Source: an uncultured Methanobrevibacter sp.
GTDB lineage: Archaea > Methanobacteriota > Methanobacteria > Methanobacteriales > Methanobacteriaceae
Assembly (NCBI RefSeq): GCF_902784195.1
Contig: NZ_CACZTX010000016.1
Span: 1 to 58,677 of the forward strand
Direction: 5' to 3'
DNA length: 58,677 nucleotides
A model generated the notes under the pieces. The model ran no database searches. It worked only from the letters and a program-made list of their open reading frames with translations, and was not told the origin of the DNA. The position numbers and the translations under genes were made by a program. Below are positions 17,878 to 26,967 of this stretch, in pieces; the stretch's first letter is position 1; the number at the start of each line of letters is the position of its first letter.

Positions 17878-19152
17878 ATGGAAGATTCTCCAAATGAAGT
17901 TCAAAATATCGCTAGTCCCACTAAAATAGATGAAGTGGATGAGCCAAAAACCGTTGAAGAACTTCAAAAAAAACTAGACTTGCTAAAAGCAGAAAATACA
18001 AAAACCAAACGTAATCTCATGTGGAAGGTTAGAAAGCTTGAAAAAGATAAGATTCTAACTGAAAATGAAAAGATACGTTTAGAAAGAGAGTTAAAATCAT
18101 TAAGAGGTGAAGTTGAAAGATTCAGATCACCTCCACTTATATTGGCTACCATTACTGAAGTCATTGATGATTCAAGATTGACTGTTAAAAGCAGTACTGG
18201 ACCAAGTTTCCTCATTAACTATTCAAAGTTCTTGGATGAGAAATTATTGAAACCAGGTTCAAGAGTAGCTTTAAATCAACAAACCTTTGGTGTTGTTGAA
18301 GTATTGCCTTCTGAAAAGGATGCAAATGTTTCAGGTATGGAAATTGACACCAAACCTGATGTAACCTATGATGTGATTGGTGGTTTGGATGATCAAATCA
18401 TTGAAGTTAAGGAAACAGTGGAATTACCTTTAAAACATCCTGAATTGTTTGAAAAGGTAGGTATTGACCCACCTAAAGGTATTCTATTGTATGGTCCTCC
18501 AGGAACTGGTAAGACCTTGCTTGCTAAGGCAGTGGCTAACGAAACAAATGCAACATTCATTAAGGTTGTTGCTTCTGAATTCGTAAAGAAATATATTGGT
18601 GAAGGAGCAAGAATGGTTAGAGAAGTGTTTGAGCTTGCTAAGGAAAAGGCACCAAGTATCATCTTCATTGACGAGCTTGATGCAGTGGCTGCACAAAGAC
18701 TTAAAAGTTCCACCAGTGGAGATAGAGAAGTTCAAAGAACTCTCATGCAATTGCTTGCAGAATTGGATGGATTTGAATCCCGTGGGGATATTGGTATCAT
18801 TGGTGCTACCAACAGACCGGATATATTGGACCCAGCATTGCTCAGACCTGGAAGATTCGACAGATTCATTGAAGTTCCAGCTCCAAATGAAGAAGGAAGA
18901 CTTGAGATTCTCAAAATCCATACCAAGAGAATGAACTTGTCTTCTGATATTGATTTAAATGATATTGTAGCTCTTACAGAAGGATTCGCTGGTGCAGACT
19001 TAAAGGCTATCTGTACAGAAGCAGGTATGTTTGCTATCCGTGAAGAAAGAGACCATATCATTATGGCAGACTTTGAGGATGCTATTAACAAGATTTTAGG
19101 TAAAAATAAGGAAGGCCAATTAGATGACAATGGCGGAGTAATGTTCGGATAA
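17878..19152 (+). CDS. pan: proteasome-activating nucleotidase (PAN)
   Basis: A 424-residue AAA ATPase that unfolds proteins and feeds them to the 20S proteasome in the cytosol. A coiled coil spans about residues 25-82, an OB domain about 85-145, Walker A is GPPGTGKT (206-213), Walker [10 protein letters not shown] (261-269) and the arginine-finger region [10 protein letters not shown]. The C-terminus ends VMFG. The proteasome-docking HbYX motif would normally have Tyr at the penultimate position, and here it is Phe. A strong ribosome binding site suggests high translation. The gene is monocistronic, followed by a C/D box sRNA. Confidence 0.95.
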   Translation: MEDSPNEVQNIASPTKIDEVDEPKTVEELQKKLDLLKAENTKTKRNLMWKVRKLEKDKILTENEKIRLERELKSLRGEVERFRSPPLILATITEVIDDSRLTVKSSTGPSFLINYSKFLDEKLLKPGSRVALNQQTFGVVEVLPSEKDANVSGMEIDTKPDVTYDVIGGLDDQIIEVKETVELPLKHPELFEKVGIDPPKGILLYGPPGTGKTLLAKAVANETNATFIKVVASEFVKKYIGEGARMVREVFELAKEKAPSIIFIDELDAVAAQRLKSSTSGDREVQRTLMQLLAELDGFESRGDIGIIGATNRPDILDPALLRPGRFDRFIEVPAPNEEGRLEILKIHTKRMNLSSDIDLNDIVALTEGFAGADLKAICTEAGMFAIREERDHIIMADFEDAINKILGKNKEGQLDDNGGVMFG

Positions 19153-19226
19153 TTTCGAACTTACTTTTCATTTTTTTAATTTTTTTATTTATTTTAATTC
19201 TATTTTTTATATTTTCATACTCATTA

Positions 19227-19290
19227 AATGGCCTGTGATGAACCCTATGAGCTCTGATACGTGATGAATGATGGGCGATCTGAGGCCATT
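19227..19290 (+). ncRNA. C/D box sRNA (2'-O-methylation guide)
   Basis: All parts of an archaeal C/D guide are present in order. A terminal stem AATGGCC (19227-19233) pairs perfectly with GGCCATT (19284-19290). C box GTGATGA is at 19235-19241, D' CTGA at 19254-19257, C' GTGATGA at 19261-19267 and D CTGA at 19280-19283. The spacers are 12 nt (C to D'), 3 nt (D' to C') and 12 nt (C' to D), the standard compact size. By the N+5 rule the predicted targets are AGCTCATAGGGT and ATCGCCCATCAT, each with methylation on the fifth base, a C. The target RNAs were not identified. It is also notable as a GC island in AT-rich surroundings. Confidence 0.88.
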
Positions 19291-19509
19291 TTATTCTTAT
19301 TTTTTTTAAATTATTTTTATTTCTTTTTTTAATTCTTCTTTTTTTATTTTTTTATATTTTTATTCTTCTTTTTTTATTTTTTATTATTATTCTTTTAATT
19401 TATTTCACTTTTTTTAAGTTTATCTAACTTATTTTCTCTTGATTTATTCAATTTTAACCTATTCTTTTACATAAACTATATTTAAAATAAAAATTATAAA
19501 TATAAACTA

Positions 19510-21309
19510 ATGTTTGGTAAAGATAAAAAAGAAGAATTTCATGAAAAAATATTATATGAGGCACAACCTAATATTTTTGTCTATTCAAAAGGAATTTTAA
19601 TATCAATGTTTGTTCTCGGATTTTTATTTTTCTTGTATTCTGCGGGTATTCAATACATTGGGAACATGAATGTCTATTTGATTGAATCAACTAAAGTTCC
19701 AATGACACGTTATTTTGCAATAGCTGTGTTTATCTTAATAATGATTGTATTGCTATACATCATATTAAAGCTTTTAATCTGGACTTCAATCAAGTATACA
19801 ATCACTGAAAGCAGAGTGATTGTTGAGAAGGGCATACTATTGCAAAAGAAAAACTACATGCCTTTTAACACTATTCAGGATGTTAGCCGTTCCCAAAGTC
19901 TTTTAGGAAAAATATTTTCAGTAGGCACTATAACATTATACAGTGCTTATGATGGAAAGGATTTGGAATTGAAGGATGTTTCCAGCCCTAAAAAGATTGA
20001 AGATATCATATTTGAGAATATAAGGGGAACCCATTTAAGATCTCGCAATTTTTATGATGATGATTTTAATTCCAATTTCAATCCAATAAGGCCAAATCAG
20101 GAACCTGGCCATTATAGGCGTATGGAGGATTTGGATGATTTGGAATTGGTCGATGCGAAAGAGCGTAAAAGACAACTTAGAGAAATAAGACGCCAAGCTA
20201 AACAATCCAGAAACAATCCAAATTATAACTCAAATTATAATTCCAATTATAATTCTCCTTATGGTTCCAATGATTCCTATTTTGATGATTATAATAGTTA
20301 TAATGATTATGGTAGCTATGATTATGATAATTATTCAAGAGATAGGAACTATAGAGAAAGCAGGGCTCCTAGGGATAATTTCAATAATCAATATGATTCA
20401 AGAAGAAGGCCTGATTCACATCATCATCAGTATTCAGGAGCTATTAAAGATTCCTATTCAAGAAATCCTGATAAATACTTTGCAAATAATTATGAGGAAT
20501 TCCATCAAAATAATTTAGATGCCCAAAGGGATTATAATGACCACATTCAAGGTGGAAATCAATATGCTAAGGATTATAATCAAGAGGCTCCAAAGACAGA
20601 ACAGAAGTCCAAAGGTCTTTCCAGATTCAATCCATTTTCAAGCAATAAGAATGATGAGGATGTTTATGGAAATATATCTGATGCAGAGTTTGATACCACT
20701 ATAAATCAGGCTATGCAGGATATGGGAGATAACCTTAAATTCAAACCATCTAATGATAATCGCTTTAGAGATAATCATAATCAATCTTATGGCTCTAGGG
20801 GATATGATAGGGGCTATGAAAATGGGCAAGGCAGGAATTATGATATGAATTATGATGGTTATGATGATAGATTCTATGATGACTTCTCTGATAGCCATTA
20901 TAATGATAATTCTCAAAGATTCCATGATTCTAGACCTTTAAGAGATGATTACAATAATTCCAATCATTATGATAATCGTCATGAGAGCTTTAATCAAAGG
21001 GATTATAGGCAAAATGAGAATTTTAATGATAATTATAGGGGATCTAATTCAAGAAATCCAAATTATGGTTCCAATTCCCCACATTATGATGCAAATCATA
21101 CCAGGTCATACTCTGGTGATGGTGAGATAGATTATAAATATAGAAGTCCTAGAGAATCAAGAAAAAGATCTGGACGTAATTCAAGTTCTCACTATGATAA
21201 TTATAATCATTATAGGGATGAATCTGAGGGGGAAGCATCTGGAAAGGATAAAAAGAATAAAACTTCAGATGATCTCTTTGAAAAGCATTCCAGAAAATTC
21301 AGGAGATAA
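19510..21309 (+). CDS. bacterial-type PH domain membrane protein with long low-complexity tail
   Basis: A 599-residue protein. Two membrane helices (about 28-50 and 68-92) are followed by a bPH2/DUF304-type domain (about 95-172; YTITESRVIVEKGIL, PFNTIQDVSRSQSLLGKIFSVGTI). The remaining roughly 420 residues are disordered-looking and built mostly of Asn, Asp, Tyr, Arg, Ser and His (YNSNYNSNYNSPYGSND and similar). The tail would face the cytosol. The start has no ribosome binding site; a TATA-like ACTATATTTAAA about 27 nt upstream suggests a leaderless mRNA. Many shadow frames in the tail are an effect of its A/T-rich codons. The function is unknown; bPH2 proteins are usually linked to envelope stress or membranes. 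Confidence 0.82.
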   Translation: MFGKDKKEEFHEKILYEAQPNIFVYSKGILISMFVLGFLFFLYSAGIQYIGNMNVYLIESTKVPMTRYFAIAVFILIMIVLLYIILKLLIWTSIKYTITESRVIVEKGILLQKKNYMPFNTIQDVSRSQSLLGKIFSVGTITLYSAYDGKDLELKDVSSPKKIEDIIFENIRGTHLRSRNFYDDDFNSNFNPIRPNQEPGHYRRMEDLDDLELVDAKERKRQLREIRRQAKQSRNNPNYNSNYNSNYNSPYGSNDSYFDDYNSYNDYGSYDYDNYSRDRNYRESRAPRDNFNNQYDSRRRPDSHHHQYSGAIKDSYSRNPDKYFANNYEEFHQNNLDAQRDYNDHIQGGNQYAKDYNQEAPKTEQKSKGLSRFNPFSSNKNDEDVYGNISDAEFDTTINQAMQDMGDNLKFKPSNDNRFRDNHNQSYGSRGYDRGYENGQGRNYDMNYDGYDDRFYDDFSDSHYNDNSQRFHDSRPLRDDYNNSNHYDNRHESFNQRDYRQNENFNDNYRGSNSRNPNYGSNSPHYDANHTRSYSGDGEIDYKYRSPRESRKRSGRNSSSHYDNYNHYRDESEGEASGKDKKNKTSDDLFEKHSRKFRR

Positions 21310-21418
21310 TTTTCCATTAATTATCAATTTTTAATTAATTTAATTAATTCATTTCATTTTTAATATTTTTTATTTTATCTTTTATTAAGCTCTTTTATTT
21401 CAACTATGTGGGTTAACT

Positions 21419-22654
21419 ATGAGTTTTGATTATGATGTCACTATCATTGGAGCAGGTCCGATTGGTTCAACTTTAGCATATGAATTATCTAAAGAAGATA
21501 TTAACGTCTGTCTAATAGATAAGAAGAAAGTAATAGGATTGCCATTGCAATGTGCCGGCATAATCAATAAAAAAGTGTTGGACATCAATCAATTTCCAGA
21601 GGAATTAATATTAAATAAAGTCAAAGGTGCTATTTTACACAGTAAAACTCATTCATTATCTGTATCTAAAGAGGAAGACCAAGCAATAATTATTGATAGG
21701 GTTGCATTGGATCAATTCTTATACAACAGGGCTATTGATAATGGTGCTCATTCCTATTTGTCCTCTAAGGTTCTAGCTATTGATTTTAATGAAGGAAAAG
21801 TTTCATTTCAAAGGGAATCAACTGAAAAAACCATTAAATCAAAGATTATTGTTGGTGCAGATGGGCCTCTTTCCATTGTTTCTTCTGCATTTGGCAATGA
21901 TTTGAAATTTTATTGTGCAAGCCAATATTTGGTGAAGGTTGATGAGGATAATGATCAAATGTCATTTGTAGATTTATATGCCTATGGAGATTTATTTCCC
22001 GGTTTCATATGGCAAATTCCAGTGAATAAAAATACTTATAGGATAGGTATGTTCTCCACATATGATTATAAAAGGCAAAATGAGATTTTAGATGATTTCT
22101 TAGAAAATGATTTCAGATACAATGATTATGAAATAATTGAAAAGTACAAGGGCAAGATTCCTATTTACAATAAGAATAATAAATTGTTTAAAAATAGGGG
22201 TTTGCTTATTGGTGATGCTGCTTCACAGATTAAGCCAACTACTGGTGGAGGGCTTTTGATAGGTTTTGAAGCGGTTGAGATGGCTAAAAAGGCTATTGTT
22301 AAAGCGTTGAATTCAGAAGATTTCAATTCCATAAACCATGAAAAGGAGACTAATGATGACAGCAAGATATTACAGGATAGTCTCAAATCTTATCAAAAGG
22401 ATTTTGAAAAAAGATTCCTAAAGGAATTTTCATATCAGTTTAAGGTTCAAAAGACATTATGCACATTATCAGATGAAGATTTGGATTATTTCTTTGAAAA
22501 GCTAAAAGAAAAGGAAGCCGATAAATTGATATCTGAATATGGAGATATGGATAATCAATCAATACTTGTTAAGGAATTCTTGAAAAGAGGTTTGGTTCTA
22601 TCATTGTTACCAGCCATTCATAAAAAGGAATTGGCTAAGATTTGGTTATTATAA
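21419..22654 (+). CDS. geranylgeranyl reductase family flavoprotein
   Basis: A 411-residue FAD enzyme. The N-terminal Rossmann motif is GAGPIGSTLAYEL, with CAGIINKKVL next, a central VGADGPLS and the FAD-binding LLIGDAASQIKPTTGGGL. This is the pattern of archaeal geranylgeranyl reductases, which saturate the isoprenoid chains of membrane lipids. Family members also reduce quinones or other prenyl groups, so the exact substrate is uncertain. It lies 110 nt after the PH-domain gene on the same strand and 117 nt before trmG10. Confidence 0.82.
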   Translation: MSFDYDVTIIGAGPIGSTLAYELSKEDINVCLIDKKKVIGLPLQCAGIINKKVLDINQFPEELILNKVKGAILHSKTHSLSVSKEEDQAIIIDRVALDQFLYNRAIDNGAHSYLSSKVLAIDFNEGKVSFQRESTEKTIKSKIIVGADGPLSIVSSAFGNDLKFYCASQYLVKVDEDNDQMSFVDLYAYGDLFPGFIWQIPVNKNTYRIGMFSTYDYKRQNEILDDFLENDFRYNDYEIIEKYKGKIPIYNKNNKLFKNRGLLIGDAASQIKPTTGGGLLIGFEAVEMAKKAIVKALNSEDFNSINHEKETNDDSKILQDSLKSYQKDFEKRFLKEFSYQFKVQKTLCTLSDEDLDYFFEKLKEKEADKLISEYGDMDNQSILVKEFLKRGLVLSLLPAIHKKELAKIWLL

Positions 22655-22657
22655 TGC

Positions 22658-22760
22658 TTATTATTTGATTAAAAATTAATGTATGATTATTAAAAAATTT
22701 ATTATTTGATTAAAAATTAATCTATGATTATTAAAATATGTATTATTTGATTTAAAATTG
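22658..22760. repeat. 41-bp tandem repeat, about 2.4 copies
   Basis: Units start at 22658, 22699 and 22740 and read TTATTATTTGATTAAAAATT then AAT-TATGATTATTAAAA. They differ by single bases. The array fills the gap before trmG10 up to its GGAGAT ribosome binding site. Confidence 0.8.
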
Positions 22761-22770
22761 GAGATAAAAA

Positions 22771-23805
22771 ATGGATTTATTGTTAATCTTATCACAGGAA
22801 CATGACAAATTACCATTGGCTGAACTTAGAGCCGTATTGGAAATTGAGGAAATAGAGACAGAAATGGAAATTGTTTGTCCGGGATTGGTTATTTTAAGAA
22901 ATCTTGAAGAAGATGTTTTTGATGATTATTATAGAATCTTCGTTAGAAGGTTAGGTTATACTCATGAGGTTCATCAATTGATTGATGAATGTGATTATGA
23001 AGATTTGGACAGTGCTGTTAAAGCTATTGACTGGTCAGAATTTGTTGATGAGAACTTTGCAGTTAGAGTAAAAAGATTCAATACTGAAATAGATACGGTG
23101 GCTACTGAAAGAAGAGTAGGTCATTTGATTCTAACAAACACTGAAAATATTTCAGTTAACCTATCAAACCCAAAATCATTTATCAGAGTTGTAGCTCATC
23201 AAAGTCATGTTTATCTTTGCTTTGGAAAATATCAACTTAATAAGAAGTATTTTGAAGAAATGAAACCTCATAAAAGACCATTTTTCCATCCAGGTTGCAT
23301 GAGCCCTAAACTTGCTAGATGTATGGCTAATTTAGCTAGGGTTAAAGAGGGGGATGTTGTGCTTGATCCTTTCTGTGGTACTGGAGGAATCCTTATTGAA
23401 GCAGGTCTTATTGGATGTAAGGTAATCGGTTGTGACATTGATTGGAAGATGAAAAAAGGAACTGCAACCAATTTGGAATATGCAGGAATCACAGACTATA
23501 AGACTCATGTAGTTGATGTCCGTGAACTTGAAATGTATGAAGAGGTTGATGCAGTTGTAACAGATCCTCCTTATGGAATTTCCACAACCACTTGTGGTGA
23601 AGGTGCCTCTGGTATTTTCAGTGAATTCTTGCAATCAATTGAACACAGTATGAAGAAAGATGCACTTTTAGTGATGGCTAGTCCACATACATTAGATATC
23701 GATTCACTGCTCAATGATGTAGGTTTCATATTATTGGAAAGGTATGAGATTAAAATGCATAGAAGTTTAACTCGTATCATTTCTGTGATAGCTAAAATTC
23801 ATTAA
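22771..23805 (+). CDS. tRNA (guanine-10-N2) dimethyltransferase
   Basis: A 344-residue THUMP-methyltransferase (TrmG10/Trm11 type). It would methylate N2 of G10 in tRNA using S-adenosylmethionine. The N-terminal half is a THUMP-type RNA-binding domain. The catalytic half has DPFCGTGGILIEA (around residue 199), VIGCDIDWKM and the N-methyltransferase motif TDPPYGIST (around 264). The length is that of the archaeal family. GGAGAT precedes the ATG and a strong terminator follows the stop. Confidence 0.9.
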   Translation: MDLLLILSQEHDKLPLAELRAVLEIEEIETEMEIVCPGLVILRNLEEDVFDDYYRIFVRRLGYTHEVHQLIDECDYEDLDSAVKAIDWSEFVDENFAVRVKRFNTEIDTVATERRVGHLILTNTENISVNLSNPKSFIRVVAHQSHVYLCFGKYQLNKKYFEEMKPHKRPFFHPGCMSPKLARCMANLARVKEGDVVLDPFCGTGGILIEAGLIGCKVIGCDIDWKMKKGTATNLEYAGITDYKTHVVDVRELEMYEEVDAVVTDPPYGISTTTCGEGASGIFSEFLQSIEHSMKKDALLVMASPHTLDIDSLLNDVGFILLERYEIKMHRSLTRIISVIAKIH

Positions 23806-23838
23806 ATTGAATCATTTTATTTTTTTAATTAATAATTA

Positions 23839-23865
23839 GTTTACTATGTAGATAACATAGTAAAC
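23839..23865 (+). terminator. strong hairpin terminator after trmG10
   Basis: GTTTACTATGT pairs perfectly with ACATAGTAAAC over 11 bp with loop AGATA. ATTTTTTATTTTATT follows. It lies 34 nt after the stop codon. Confidence 0.8.
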
Positions 23866-23963
23866 ATTTTTTATTTTATTCTATTTTTTCTTTTTTTCCT
23901 AAATTTTTAATTATTTTTTCTTTCAAATTTTATTTTTATTTTTTTAGTTTTATTTTTTATTTT

Positions 23964-23975
23964 TAATTTTTTATA
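23964..23975 (+). promoter_or_regulatory. TATA box of a probably leaderless MATE gene
   Basis: A TTTTTATACTAT stretch is centred about 28 nt before the ATG at 23999. No ribosome binding site is present, so transcription likely starts at or just before the start codon. Confidence 0.5.
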
Positions 23976-23998
23976 CTATAAGAACACAATATATTCTT

Positions 23999-25372
23999 AT
24001 GGAAATCAATAAGAATATTGAGTCAATAATCGGAGATCCGAAAAAAGCAATTAATAGGCTGGCTTATCCTACAATATTGTCTATGCTATTGATGTATGCA
24101 AATAACCTAATTGACAGTATGTGGGTAAGTGGACTTGGCTCTGGACCACTTGCCGCTTTAGGATTCATGTCTCCATTGTACTTGGTTATTATTGGTTTTG
24201 GTGTGGGGATTGGTGCAGGTGCCAATTCTTTGATTTCACGATTGATTGGTGCCAAACAATATGGGGAATCCAATAATGCAGCTATTCACAGTATTGTACT
24301 TGCATCAATAGTATCCATTCTTATTTTGTTGATTGGAGTTTTCTTTTTAAGGGATTTGCTTATTCTCTTTGGAGCCAGTGAAGTAATTGATTTTGCAATG
24401 GACTATGGGATGATTATCTTTTTAACTAGTTATATTATACTCTTTCCAGCAGTGGTTTCAAGTCTTTTTAGAGCAGAAGGGGATATTAGAAGATCGGCGG
24501 TGCCTTTGGTTGTCAATGCAATATTGAATATGGTAATGGATCCTATTTTTATTTATTACTTTAATTGGGGCATTAAGGGAGCAGCTATTGCAACAGTGTT
24601 GTCTACACTTGCAAACTTGCTTATGATGCTTTATTGGTATTTTATTAAAAGGGACACTTTCATAAAATTAAGCTTAAAGTATTATCATAGAAAAATGGAA
24701 ATATATAAGGAAATCCTTTTGGTAAGCTTGCCTGCAAGCTGTGAAGAGGTGATTTATTCAATTGTAGCTATTTGCTTCAATTATTTGATTTTCATAACTG
24801 CTGGTACAATGGAAGTTGCTATTTTTACAGTTGTATGGAGATTTGTTTCCATTGGATTCCTGCCATGCATAGCTATTGGGGTCTCTACAATAACAGTTTC
24901 AGGAATTGCATATGGGGCTAGAAATTATGAAAACTTCAAGACAACAATAAACTATTCAACTTTCATCAGTTTTATTATAACCTTGATAATTTGCGCTATA
25001 TTCTTTGTCTTTGCATATCCGATTTCAGAGGGATTCAATTTCATAAATGGAAATCCTCAAATGATTTCAAGAACTGCAGAGGTTCTTAGGATAATGGTTT
25101 TCTATAATCTTTTCATTCCATTTGGAGCAACTGCAGCATATGTTTATCAGGGTGTAGGTTCTGGATTCAAGTCATTGGCATTGACAATTTTAAGAGAATT
25201 GATTTTAAGCGTTTTCTTTGCTTATATCTTTGCAATTCCGCTTAAAATGGGAATATTTGGAGTTTATTTAGGTGCAATAATAGGTATGGTCTTAGGTTCT
25301 TTCATTGGATTTGTGTGCATAAAACTCTATGAGAGAAGCTTTAAAAAAGTGTGTGAAAAAACAGTTGTGTAA
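23999..25372 (+). CDS. MATE family efflux transporter
   Basis: A 457-residue inner-membrane protein with about twelve hydrophobic helices in two similar halves. The N-terminal half has AYPTILSMLLMYANNLIDSMWVSGLG and the mid part GVGIGAGANSLISRLIGA, both typical of MATE proteins. These export drugs, metabolites or other cations in exchange for Na+ or H+. The substrate cannot be predicted. Monocistronic, with a leaderless-type start. Confidence 0.9.
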   Translation: MEINKNIESIIGDPKKAINRLAYPTILSMLLMYANNLIDSMWVSGLGSGPLAALGFMSPLYLVIIGFGVGIGAGANSLISRLIGAKQYGESNNAAIHSIVLASIVSILILLIGVFFLRDLLILFGASEVIDFAMDYGMIIFLTSYIILFPAVVSSLFRAEGDIRRSAVPLVVNAILNMVMDPIFIYYFNWGIKGAAIATVLSTLANLLMMLYWYFIKRDTFIKLSLKYYHRKMEIYKEILLVSLPASCEEVIYSIVAICFNYLIFITAGTMEVAIFTVVWRFVSIGFLPCIAIGVSTITVSGIAYGARNYENFKTTINYSTFISFIITLIICAIFFVFAYPISEGFNFINGNPQMISRTAEVLRIMVFYNLFIPFGATAAYVYQGVGSGFKSLALTILRELILSVFFAYIFAIPLKMGIFGVYLGAIIGMVLGSFIGFVCIKLYERSFKKVCEKTVV

Positions 25373-25439
25373 AAATAGAAAATTTATTTAAAATATAAAA
25401 AAAGTAAAAAAAGTAAAAGTTGGTAAATGTTTTACAAAA

Positions 25440-25457
25440 AGTTCAAAAGCTTGAACT
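25440..25457 (-). terminator. terminator overlapping the stop codon of the leftward unknown gene
   Basis: AGTTCAA (25440-25446) pairs with TTGAACT (25451-25457) across AAGC. On the minus strand the stem is followed by TTTTTGT. The stop codon at 25458-25456 lies in the stem. Confidence 0.55.
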
Positions 25458-25824
25458 AGTGTAAACCACAGCCAACACATTCATGTGCAGGAATACCGAT
25501 TTCCTGTTCTTCATCGACTATTTCTTGTTTTAATTCTTGAACAGTCACTGAAATAAAGGAATATTCAGGTTTTTCAATGATTGGAGAAATTCCCTTAAAG
25601 TAGCAGTGGATATTTCCAGTGCATGCAATGTCAATGAGAATTGGTTCAGGGATTTTAAATCCTTTAAAGTATGATTCAATTTCGTTGATTTGATCTTTAG
25701 GAACTCTGAGGTTAAAAGACATCATTCCATCTTCTTTTGTTCTGATTCCAACGTGTGCTTGATTAACTAATAATTCGTTTCCGTATTCTTGTTTAAATAT
25801 TACGCAGTCTTCTCTATTTACCAT
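25456..25824 (-). CDS. conserved-looking unknown protein with C-terminal CxxC
   Basis: A 122-residue soluble protein that I do not recognise. It contains a short Cys-His segment (IACTGNIHCYF) near residue 88 and ends HECVGCGLH, so Cys and His may bind a metal. Acidic residues dominate the region before the tail (QEIVDEEQEIG). GGAGGGA lies 8 nt before the ATG, a strong site. It is convergent with the MATE gene and divergent from the HTH-cupin gene. Confidence 0.65.
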   Translation of the reverse strand: MVNREDCVIFKQEYGNELLVNQAHVGIRTKEDGMMSFNLRVPKDQINEIESYFKGFKIPEPILIDIACTGNIHCYFKGISPIIEKPEYSFISVTVQELKQEIVDEEQEIGIPAHECVGCGLH

Positions 25825-26273
25825 ACTAGTCCCTCCATTTATTTCAGTATAATGTAAATTAAAGTTTTTATTAATTAGTTTATTATTATTGTTTTATTTA
25901 ATATAAACTTTTTTATAAAAATCATTTTAAATTTTAATTTTCTTGTTGAAATTCCATGAAATTTTCCTTTATTTTCAAAAAATATAACCATATCAAGTCT
26001 TTATTTCAATATCGCTTGAATAATATTCTTAATTTAGTTAATAAAGCAAAATCTCTTAATTTTATTATTTTTTTATAGTTTCTAAGTGGTTTTTACCATA
26101 ATATTTATATTAGTTTAATTACAAATCTATTGAATGCTATGTATTATATAATTATTTATATAATAATATGAAATTAAAGAGATTATGTAAAATTTATATA
26201 AATATGGCATTTAGAAAAAAATTAATGTACAAATTGAATTTATTTAAAAAACAAAAATCAAAAGATGGTTAAA
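25825..26273. other. intergenic region with divergent promoters
   Basis: About 450 bases with no convincing gene. TTTATATA at 26193-26200 is a good TATA box for the rightward HTH-cupin operon and would place the transcript start near 26222-26226. TATA-like sequences near 25870-25915 could serve the leftward gene. Confidence 0.5.
26193..26200 (+). promoter_or_regulatory. TATA box of the HTH-cupin gene
   Basis: TTTATATA, 74 nt before the ATG at 26274, predicting a leader of about 50 nt. Confidence 0.55.
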
Positions 26274-26812
26274 ATGAGTGACGTAAACAAAGATATCGGA
26301 ATGAGGATTAGAGAATTAAGAGAATTGTCCGATATTACAACAGAAGAATTGATGTAGACGAAGAAACTTATATTTCATATGAAAATGGTATTATTGACAT
26401 TCCAGCTAGTTTCTTATACCAAATTGCACAGATTTTCAATGTTGATTTAGCTTTGATTCTTACTGGTGAAGAAACTCGTATGACTTATTTTGATGTAACA
26501 AGAGCAGATAAAGGTTTTGCTGTTGACAGAAGGAAAGAATATAAGTATGAAAACTTATGTAAGAAATTTGTTCATAAAAAAGCTGAAATGTTTATTGTAA
26601 CTGTTGATCCTAAAGAAGATGCTATTCCTTCTTTGAATTCACATGCCGGTCAGGAATTTAACTATATTCTTGAAGGAACCGTTAAAATATTCATTAAAGA
26701 CAATGAGATTATTTTAAACGAAGGAGATTCTATATTCTTTGATGCAACTTGTGAACATGCAATGATTGCTTTAAATGATGAAAAAGCTAAATTTTTAGCT
26801 GTAATCATGTAA
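26274..26812 (+). pseudogene. HTH-cupin transcriptional regulator, frameshifted
   Basis: The ATG at 26274 opens [26 protein letters not shown] and stops at TAG 26355. The matching continuation is in another frame from 26348: [19 protein letters not shown], then [13 protein letters not shown] and a cupin domain with [24 protein letters not shown] and [14 protein letters not shown]. One missing A in GAAGAAATTGAT would join the frames. A slightly longer deletion is as likely, because helix 2 of the HTH looks short. Intact proteins of this type sense small ligands and control neighbouring metabolic genes, here the acyl-CoA ligase and vor genes. Without the repair only the cupin half could be made, from a later TTG or ATG. 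Confidence 0.8.
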
Positions 26813-26967
26813 TTGAAATAGAATATTTAATGAATATTTGACTGAGCATATTGAAAAAAATTATATTTAAATAATGAATATTTGACAGAAAAATTTACAA
26901 TAAAATAAGAAGGATTAATGGCTATATTCAAGGGGAATATTAGCTTAGATTAAAATAGAGTGATAAA

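Noticed and set aside
20261-21130. Ile/Met-rich frames on both strands within the PH-domain gene
   Set aside because: They are shadows of the AAT/GAT/TAT-rich codons that encode the Asn/Asp/Tyr tail. They have no start signals and no protein-like composition.
26204-26272. 22-residue basic leader peptide frame before the HTH-cupin gene
   Set aside because: The TATA box at 26193-26200 is only 4 nt before its ATG, so the transcript would start inside or after it.
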